A DNA stretch of 27,091 nucleotides from HGM13006 sp964518645 (GTDB lineage: Bacteria; Bacillota; Clostridia; Oscillospirales; Oscillospiraceae). The stretch is from contig CAZFGL010000015.1 of the NCBI GenBank assembly GCA_964518645.1, positions 1 through 27,091 on the forward strand, written 5' to 3'. Shown one piece after another: positions 21,881 through 27,091 of this stretch; position 1 is the stretch's first letter, and every line of letters begins with the position of its first letter. The notes beneath the pieces were generated by a model. That model ran no database searches and was not told the origin of the DNA. It was given only the letters and a program-made list of their open reading frames with translations. The position numbers were made by a program, and so were the translations under genes.

Positions 21881-23788
21881 ATGGAAAAAATGCAGTTTAA
21901 GGCCGAATCCAAACGTCTTTTGGATCTGATGATCAACTCCATCTATACCCACAAGGAGATCTTCCTCCGTGAGATCATCTCCAATGCTTCTGATGCCATT
22001 GATAAGTTGGCCTACCTGAGCCTGACCGATGATAACGGCATGAGCCGAGGTGACTTTGAGATCAAGCTGACCATCGATAAGGATCACCGTGCCCTGATTA
22101 TTGCAGATAACGGTATCGGTATGAGCCGTGATGAGCTGGAAAACAATCTGGGCACCATTGCAAAGTCCGGCTCTCTCCAGTTCAAGGAGGATATGAAGAA
22201 GGCTGAGAATCCCAACGAGGCTGTGGATATTATCGGCCAGTTCGGTGTGGGCTTCTATTCTGCCTTTATGGTGGCGGATAACGTCACTGTGGTCACCAGA
22301 AAATATGGTGAGGAGACCGCCCATATGTGGCAGTCTGAGGGTGCCGATGGTTATACCATCACAGATTGCGAAAAGGACGCTTGTGGTACCGAGATTGTCC
22401 TGAAGCTGAAGGAGAACACTGAGGATGAGGATTATGACCGTTATCTCAGCCAGTACACCCTTCAGAATCTGGTCAAGAAGTACTCCGATTATATCCGCTA
22501 TCCCATCCGCATGGAGATGACCTCCTCCCGTCCTGTGGAAAAGGAAGACGAAAACGGAGAGAAAAAGACGGAGTATGAAGAGTATTCCGAGGTTAAGACC
22601 CTGAACTCCATGGTTCCCATCTGGCAGAAGAACAAGGATGAGGTAACTGCCGAGGAATACGACCAGTATTACATGGATAAGTTCGGTGACTATGTAAAGC
22701 CTGCGCTGTGCATGCACGCCAGCGTTGAGGGTGCAGTCACCTATAAGGCACTGATGTTTGTTCCCACCAATGCACCTTATGATTTCTACTCCAAGGAGTA
22801 CAAGAAGGGATTGCAGCTCTATTCCGGCGGTGTGCTGATTATGGAGAACTGCGAAGACCTTCTGCCGGATCATTTCTGCTTTGTCAAGGGTATTGTGGAT
22901 TCCCCCGACCTGAGCCTGAATATCTCCCGTGAGATGCTTCAACATGACCGTCAGCTCAGACGGATCGCATCCAATCTGGAGAAGAAGATCAAGTCCGAAC
23001 TGAACAAAATGCTGGTCAATGACCGTGAGGCCTATGAAAAGGTCTTTGAGACCTTTGGTGTACAGCTGAAGTATGGTGCTGTCTCTGATTACGGTGCCCA
23101 TAAGGATATGGTGAAGGATCTGCTTCTGTTCTGGAGCCAGAAGGAAGAGAAGTATGTAACTCTGGCCGAATACGTGGAGAAGATGCCTGAGGATCAGAAG
23201 TATATCTACTATGCCGCAGGCGAGAGTCGCACAAAGCTCTCCCAGCTTCCTCAGACCGAACTGGTACGGGATAAGGAATATGACATTCTGTTCTTCACCG
23301 ACGATGTGGACGAATTCCTGTCCAATACCCTCCGTGATTACAACGAGAAGGAATTCAAGTCTGTTTCCGCTGCGGATCTGGGCCTTGAAAGTGAAGAAGA
23401 GAAGGCCGAGAAGGAGAAGGAGACCGAGGAGAATCAGGAACTGCTGGACTTTATCAAGGAGACCATGGGGGAGAAGCTCTCCGCAGTTCGTATTTCCAAC
23501 AAGCTGAAGAGCCATCCTGTCTGCATGGTGCCTGACAGCGGCCTCAGCTTTGAGATGGAAAAGTATCTGTCCCGGATCAATCCTGCTGAGCCTCTGAAAA
23601 CCGGTCGTGTGATGGAACTCAATGGCGATCATCCTGCATTCGTGGCTCTGAAAAATGCCTATGCTGAGGATCGGGAAAAGGCTGAAAAATATGCAAAGCT
23701 GCTTTATGCCCAGGCGCTTCTCATTGCAGATCTGCCTCTGGAGGATCCCAGTGCCTATACGGATCTGGTGTGCAGCCTGATGCAGTAA
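21881..23788 (+). CDS. htpG: HtpG (Hsp90) chaperone
   Basis: This 635-residue, full-length bacterial Hsp90 is an ATP-driven dimeric chaperone in the cytoplasm. The GHKL ATP-binding domain shows LREIISNASDAIDKL (ATP/Mg Asn and catalytic Glu region), IADNGIGMSRDELENNLGTIAKSGS and DIIGQFGVGFYSAFMVAD. Middle and C-terminal domains follow (for example DSPDLSLNISREMLQ, a family-typical motif). The charged linker is short (VEKEDENGEKKTEYEEYSE), and a second Glu/Lys-rich patch (ESEEEKAEKEKETEENQE) lies before the dimerisation domain. The ATG at 21881 follows GAAGGA by 10 bases. The CIRCE upstream implies heat-inducible HrcA control. Confidence 0.97.
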   Translation: MEKMQFKAESKRLLDLMINSIYTHKEIFLREIISNASDAIDKLAYLSLTDDNGMSRGDFEIKLTIDKDHRALIIADNGIGMSRDELENNLGTIAKSGSLQFKEDMKKAENPNEAVDIIGQFGVGFYSAFMVADNVTVVTRKYGEETAHMWQSEGADGYTITDCEKDACGTEIVLKLKENTEDEDYDRYLSQYTLQNLVKKYSDYIRYPIRMEMTSSRPVEKEDENGEKKTEYEEYSEVKTLNSMVPIWQKNKDEVTAEEYDQYYMDKFGDYVKPALCMHASVEGAVTYKALMFVPTNAPYDFYSKEYKKGLQLYSGGVLIMENCEDLLPDHFCFVKGIVDSPDLSLNISREMLQHDRQLRRIASNLEKKIKSELNKMLVNDREAYEKVFETFGVQLKYGAVSDYGAHKDMVKDLLLFWSQKEEKYVTLAEYVEKMPEDQKYIYYAAGESRTKLSQLPQTELVRDKEYDILFFTDDVDEFLSNTLRDYNEKEFKSVSAADLGLESEEEKAEKEKETEENQELLDFIKETMGEKLSAVRISNKLKSHPVCMVPDSGLSFEMEKYLSRINPAEPLKTGRVMELNGDHPAFVALKNAYAEDREKAEKYAKLLYAQALLIADLPLEDPSAYTDLVCSLMQ

Positions 23789-23796
23789 TATTATAA

Positions 23797-23843
23797 AAAA
23801 CAGACGCAGAGCGGGTCAAATTGCTCTGCGTCTGTTTTCTTTT
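23797..23843. terminator. Bidirectional terminator between htpG and mgtE
   Basis: A perfect 16-bp stem (23797-23812 with 23823-23838) has A-rich sequence on its left (23795-23800) and T-rich sequence on its right (23835-23843), so it can end transcription from both sides. Confidence 0.92.
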
Positions 23844-23846
23844 ATG

Positions 23847-25238
23847 TCAGAAATGCATGCACTGGATCAGGATGACCCAGCTGAGACTGTAATAGGTGAT
23901 AACAGCAACCAGATCATTTACGGTTGTGATCAGGGGGCCGGAGGCCACGGCGGGGTCGATTCCGATCCTTTTGAAAAAGATGGGAATCAATGTACCGGAC
24001 ATGGATGAGACCAGCATGGCGAGAATCATGGCAAGTCCAAGACAGCCGGATACGGCGAAGGAGAATGCAGGGGCATTTCCCTTCAGCATCAGGTAACCTC
24101 CGATGGCTGTCACAGAGAGTGCTCCCAGGATAGATCCATTCAGAAGGCCGATTCGGATCTCCTTCCATACCAGCGTGACCCGATGGCGTTTTTTCACGTT
24201 GTCATCCATTAACACCCGGATCGCAACTGCAAGCGACTGGGTGCCGACGTTTCCGGCCATGTCCAGGATCAGGGATTGAAAACACATGATCACAGGAAGC
24301 TGGGCAACAAGGGCTTCAAACATGCCGACAGTGGCGGAAACACCCATTCCCATCACCAGAAGAATGCAGAGCCAGGGGAGTCGCTTTTTGACACTGCAAA
24401 GAACGGATTCGGACAGATCCTCCCCGGAGGACAGACCGGCCAGCTTTGCGTAATCATCCCCAAGTTCGTCGTCCAGTATTTCCGCAAAATCCTGAGCAGT
24501 TACGACCCCGATGAGACGGTTTTCCTGATCCAGTACGGGAATGGCGCATTCGGAGTATTCTCGGAGCATGGGGATACAGGCCTCGGTTTCCGTATGGGCA
24601 TACAGAAAGGGATAGGACAGCATGGTGATATCAGACAGCGGGGTACCGTCACGGGCAATGATCAGATCCTTTAAATCAATTCCGCCGGCAAAAACATTAT
24701 GGTCATCCACAACAAACAGGGTGGATATGTTTTCCTTTGTCTCTGCGTTCCGGATCAGCTGAGACATGGCCTCCTTAACGGTGGCGGTGGTGGGAATGGC
24801 AATGAAATTTGTGGACATCCTGCTTCCAATGTTGTTGTGGGAGAAGGACTGGATCATGCGGATTTCGTTCCGTCTTTCCGGAGACAGCCCGTGGATCAGG
24901 GAGAAGCAAAAATCCTCCGGCAGCTGTGCTAAAAGGGCAGCGGCGGTATGTGCATCCATATGGGACAGCAGTTCCAGCTGCCGTGGGCGATCCAGACAGG
25001 AAAAGAAAGGAGCGGGACACTCCATGTACGAAAAGATCTCTGCAAGATCTGTTGCCGGAAGCATGTGGCAAAGGCTGCGCTGTTCTTCCGGGGAGAGGAG
25101 AGTCAGAGCCGATGCAATGTCTTTTTCGTGGTAGGTGCAGATCCGGTTCAGAATTTGAGCCGGACAGGTGCTGCTTCTGACTGCGTGGATGATTTCTCCG
25201 GGGAAATCCGGGCGTACCAGTTTTTTGATTTTGTTCAT
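23847..25238 (-). CDS. mgtE: MgtE magnesium transporter
   Basis: This is a 463-residue Mg2+ channel/transporter of the inner membrane. It has a helical N domain (about 1-135: repeated LLSPEEQRSL, LLAQLPEDF and LSPERRNEIR units), two CBS domains (about 140-270: MSTNFIAIPTTATVKEAM, LIGVVTAQDFAEIL) and five membrane helices. The pore signature MAGNVGTQSLAVAIR and the final-helix motif DPAVASGPLITTVNDLVAV, with the conserved Mg-site Asp/Asn, are intact. In known MgtE the N and CBS domains close the pore when cell Mg2+ is high. The gene is preceded by an M-box-like leader, which adds RNA-level Mg2+ control. The ATG ending at 25238 has AAGGAGG eight bases upstream. Confidence 0.95.
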   Translation of the reverse strand: MNKIKKLVRPDFPGEIIHAVRSSTCPAQILNRICTYHEKDIASALTLLSPEEQRSLCHMLPATDLAEIFSYMECPAPFFSCLDRPRQLELLSHMDAHTAAALLAQLPEDFCFSLIHGLSPERRNEIRMIQSFSHNNIGSRMSTNFIAIPTTATVKEAMSQLIRNAETKENISTLFVVDDHNVFAGGIDLKDLIIARDGTPLSDITMLSYPFLYAHTETEACIPMLREYSECAIPVLDQENRLIGVVTAQDFAEILDDELGDDYAKLAGLSSGEDLSESVLCSVKKRLPWLCILLVMGMGVSATVGMFEALVAQLPVIMCFQSLILDMAGNVGTQSLAVAIRVLMDDNVKKRHRVTLVWKEIRIGLLNGSILGALSVTAIGGYLMLKGNAPAFSFAVSGCLGLAMILAMLVSSMSGTLIPIFFKRIGIDPAVASGPLITTVNDLVAVITYYSLSWVILIQCMHF

Positions 25239-25245
25239 TGGTTGT

Positions 25246-25277
25246 GCCTCCTTTACACAGGTTTTGTAAAGGCAGGC
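25246..25277 (-). promoter_or_regulatory. Hairpin burying the mgtE ribosome site
   Basis: On the minus strand, 25277-25265 pairs with 25257-25246 over 12 base pairs with one bulged G and a 7-base loop. The right arm contains the AAGGAGG ribosome site (25247-25253). This suggests translation is blocked when the stem forms, and it may be the expression platform of the leader upstream. Confidence 0.6.
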
Positions 25278-25379
25278 GTGCTGGGGCTACAAAAGGGCAT
25301 AGAAATACCACTGTGTGCTGCAACCATACCGTACACACCTGCCATGGGTGCGTAGCGTAGCGTTGAAACAAACAATGGC

Positions 25380-25505
25380 TCCCGGACATTATATGGAATC
25401 AGGCGAGACATGGAGCATGCAGCTGTATCCCGTATAAATTCGGGTTGACCACGAATAATTGTCCGAATCTACAACTACTGCCGTCCATATTCTCACCTCA
25501 CATTC
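25380..25505 (-). ncRNA. M-box-like Mg2+ riboswitch upstream of mgtE
   Basis: Read on the minus strand, the region opens with GTGAGGTGAG, closes a stem ATATGGA (25484-25490) with TCCATAT (25391-25397), and carries GGTCAACCCG and CAGCTGCATG in the order seen in M-box RNAs. M-box RNAs fold when Mg2+ binds and turn off Mg2+ transporter genes. This matches mgtE as the next gene on the same strand. The assignment rests on remembered consensus pieces, not a covariance search. Confidence 0.72.
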
Positions 25506-25522
25506 ATATTTATTGCTGCTCA

Positions 25523-25551
25523 AGTTTAACTGAATTAAGCTGGTTTTTCAA
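25523..25551 (-). promoter_or_regulatory. Promoter of the M-box/mgtE transcript
   Basis: On the minus strand TTGAAA (25546-25551), a 17-base spacer and TAAACT (25523-25528) lie about 20 bases before the conserved M-box start. The remaining bases between the mgtE and reductase genes hold only regulatory sequence. Confidence 0.6.
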
Positions 25552-25579
25552 GGGAAACGGGGGATAATTCATAGAAAGT

Positions 25580-25610
25580 TAAAAACTGCACGACCATGAG
25601 GCCGTGCAGT
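25580..25610 (-). terminator. Terminator of the second enoate reductase gene
   Basis: On the minus strand ACTGCACG (25603-25610) pairs with CGTGCAGT (25585-25592), extended inward by one G-U and two G-C pairs, and is followed by five T (25581-25585). It starts 15 bases after the stop codon. Confidence 0.85.
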
Positions 25611-25624
25611 CTTCTGCTGAAAAA

Positions 25625-27091
25625 TCAGATGCGATGGGCAACAGCGTAAGCGTGACGCATACCCTGCTGGATGGTAGCTGCTTTCTTGCAGTCACCGATC
25701 ATGTAGAATTCCTTGGCGCAGCCGTAGAAGGCCAGAGCCTCGTCCTTGTTGGCACGCATACCTGCGGACATGACCACGGAATCAGCGGGAATGGAATGAA
25801 CATTGCCCTCCTTGTCGGTGTATTCAACGGCGCCGTCCTTGATTGCGGCAACCTTTGCACCGGTGATGCTGTGGAAGTTGGGCTCGTTCTCCCAGGCCTC
25901 CTGAAGCATGGAGTAGTAGTGGATTGCAGTGGAATCAGCAGCCAGACGGTCACGCATCTCCAGTACGGTAGCGTTGTGACCCTTCTTGCCCAGATAGATG
26001 CCGATCTCAACGCCAACCTCGCCGCCGCCGATGATTACGACATTTTCGCCCAGCTTTTCAGGATGTGCGAAGGTCTCCTGTGCGAAGAACAGCTTCTCGG
26101 GATCAGCACCGGGGATGGGCAGAACCATGGGAGTGGCACCGGTAGCGGCGACCACAACATCATAGTCAAGTGCCTTGATCATGTCCGGGGTAGCCTCGGT
26201 GTTCAGGTGAACCTCGATGCCACGCTTATCCATCTGATGGATCAGGAAGTTCTTCAGGTCACGGAGGGGCCACTTGAAGTCAGCGTAATCGGAGTGGATG
26301 ATAGCGCCACCCAGAGCGGGACCCTTCTCGTAGATCACAGGGGTGTGGCCACGATCCTGGAGATACATGGCGCAGCGCATGGCGATGGGGCCACCGCCGA
26401 TGATGGCAACCTTCTTGCCACCCTTGGTGGGAACCTGCATGCGGTCGATCTTCTGTTCCAGACCAATGCAGGGGTTTACGGAACATACAGAGACGAAGGG
26501 ATCGCTTACGCCACGGCCATGGCACTTGTTGCAGCGGATGCAGGGGACGATGTCGTCGTCACGGCCTTCCAGAACCAGCTGACCGTAATCGTTGTTGGAG
26601 ACGTAGGCACGGGCAGCATAAATGATGTCGGCCTTGCCCTCAGCGATGGCCTTGTCACAGGTGGCGGGATAATGGAAGCCACCGATCACGCCGATCACCA
26701 GACCGGGGACGTTCTTCTTCATGTATTCGCCAAACTTCAGGAAGGGAACCTCCTCCAGCTCGAAGCCGATGGGATGTGCATGATCCACTTCGTTGGCACG
26801 GAGCTGAACGATGTCGATGTACTTTTTTGCCTCATTCAGGAAAGCAGCGGACTCCTCCAGGGTATATCCGCCCTCGAGATCATCAGCAGACCACTGGATT
26901 TCAATGAGCATGTTCTTGCCCACCTTCTGACGGATCTTTTCCAGAACCATCAGGGGGAAGCGCATGCGGTTCTCCAGAGAACCGCCGAACTTGTCGGTAC
27001 GCTTGTTGGTCAGGGGAGAGAACATTCTTGCGGGCAGGTTTGCACGGTAGCACATGTGGATGGATACCATGTCATAGTCCAGCATTTTCAG
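25625..27091 (-). CDS. Second FMN/4Fe-4S/FAD enoate reductase, 5' end outside the window
   Basis: The visible 488 residues cover the second half of an Old-Yellow-Enzyme FMN barrel (MFSPLTNKRTDKFGGSLENRM), a Cys cluster CIRCNKC with a further Cys 13 positions on that can hold a 4Fe-4S centre, and FAD and NAD(P)H Rossmann motifs (VAIIGGGPIAMRCAMYLQ and VVIIGGGEVGVEIGIYLGKKG). It is a distant paralogue of the reductase at 15402 in the same window. The active-site segment reads IHMCYRANLPARMFSP instead of the family pattern HxxHGY, so the second His and the following Gly are lost and a Tyr is displaced. The reading frame is open to the window edge. The start and first barrel half, about 150-180 residues, lie beyond 27091. 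Confidence 0.9.
   Translation of the reverse strand: MKMLDYDMVSIHMCYRANLPARMFSPLTNKRTDKFGGSLENRMRFPLMVLEKIRQKVGKNMLIEIQWSADDLEGGYTLEESAAFLNEAKKYIDIVQLRANEVDHAHPIGFELEEVPFLKFGEYMKKNVPGLVIGVIGGFHYPATCDKAIAEGKADIIYAARAYVSNNDYGQLVLEGRDDDIVPCIRCNKCHGRGVSDPFVSVCSVNPCIGLEQKIDRMQVPTKGGKKVAIIGGGPIAMRCAMYLQDRGHTPVIYEKGPALGGAIIHSDYADFKWPLRDLKNFLIHQMDKRGIEVHLNTEATPDMIKALDYDVVVAATGATPMVLPIPGADPEKLFFAQETFAHPEKLGENVVIIGGGEVGVEIGIYLGKKGHNATVLEMRDRLAADSTAIHYYSMLQEAWENEPNFHSITGAKVAAIKDGAVEYTDKEGNVHSIPADSVVMSAGMRANKDEALAFYGCAKEFYMIGDCKKAATIQQGMRHAYAVAHRI

Noticed and set aside
21833..23632. 599-residue open frame on the minus strand opposite htpG
   Set aside because: It has no ribosome site or family motif and lies entirely over HtpG-coding DNA. 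Strong codon bias keeps the antisense frame open.
24775..25389. 204-residue minus-strand frame over the mgtE start and leader
   Set aside because: It overlaps the true MgtE N-terminus in another frame and crosses the M-box-like leader.

Overview
The window looks like a chromosomal stretch from a Clostridia-class Firmicute, most plausibly a gut-type Lachnospiraceae/Oscillospiraceae relative. The reasons are strong purine-rich ribosome sites, sigma-A promoters with extended -10 elements, a CIRCE operator, a Mg2+ M-box leader, a lipoprotein solute-binding protein and two large multidomain flavin enoate reductases. No transposase, phage gene, CRISPR array or rRNA was seen. The family placement is inference.

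Layout. 1-1255: the 3' end of an unknown gene with its terminator, a DMT/EamA transporter, and a tRNA-Val(GAC) with its own promoter and terminator. 1322-3125: an unknown membrane protein, then a decayed gene carrying three frameshifts and a perfect 294-bp tandem duplication. 3126-4870: a structured leader ending in an intrinsic terminator, then a YczE-like membrane protein fused to a cytidylate-kinase-like domain. 4965-6848: a 28-bp palindrome and an orphan solute-binding lipoprotein. 6854-11272: a TetR regulator divergent from an exporter with two ATPases and one permease.

11381-17333 is the most interesting part. A LysR regulator is followed by three translationally coupled SnoaL/NTF2-fold proteins. 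The third carries seven Gly/Pro-rich 13-residue repeats between its fold and its tail. Next, under what looks like its own promoter, comes an FMN/4Fe-4S/FAD enoate reductase of the BaiCD/BaiH/2,4-dienoyl-CoA reductase type. SnoaL-fold dehydratases next to Fe-S flavoenzyme ene-reductases recall bile-acid 7-dehydroxylation (BaiE with BaiCD/BaiH), so the block is a candidate dehydration-plus-reduction pathway for an unknown substrate. A second reductase of the same architecture, with a changed active-site segment, runs off the right edge (25625-27091, minus strand).

17395-20453 is a minus-strand operon: an ABC-F protein with one intact and one degenerate ATP site, RidA and an ArcB-type ornithine carbamoyltransferase. 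It is divergent from a DUF815-type AAA ATPase and htpG. The htpG promoter carries a perfect CIRCE that is also shaped like a terminator. 23847-25551 is an MgtE magnesium transporter on the minus strand behind an M-box-like leader and a hairpin that buries its ribosome site. Bidirectional terminators separate the convergent gene pairs.
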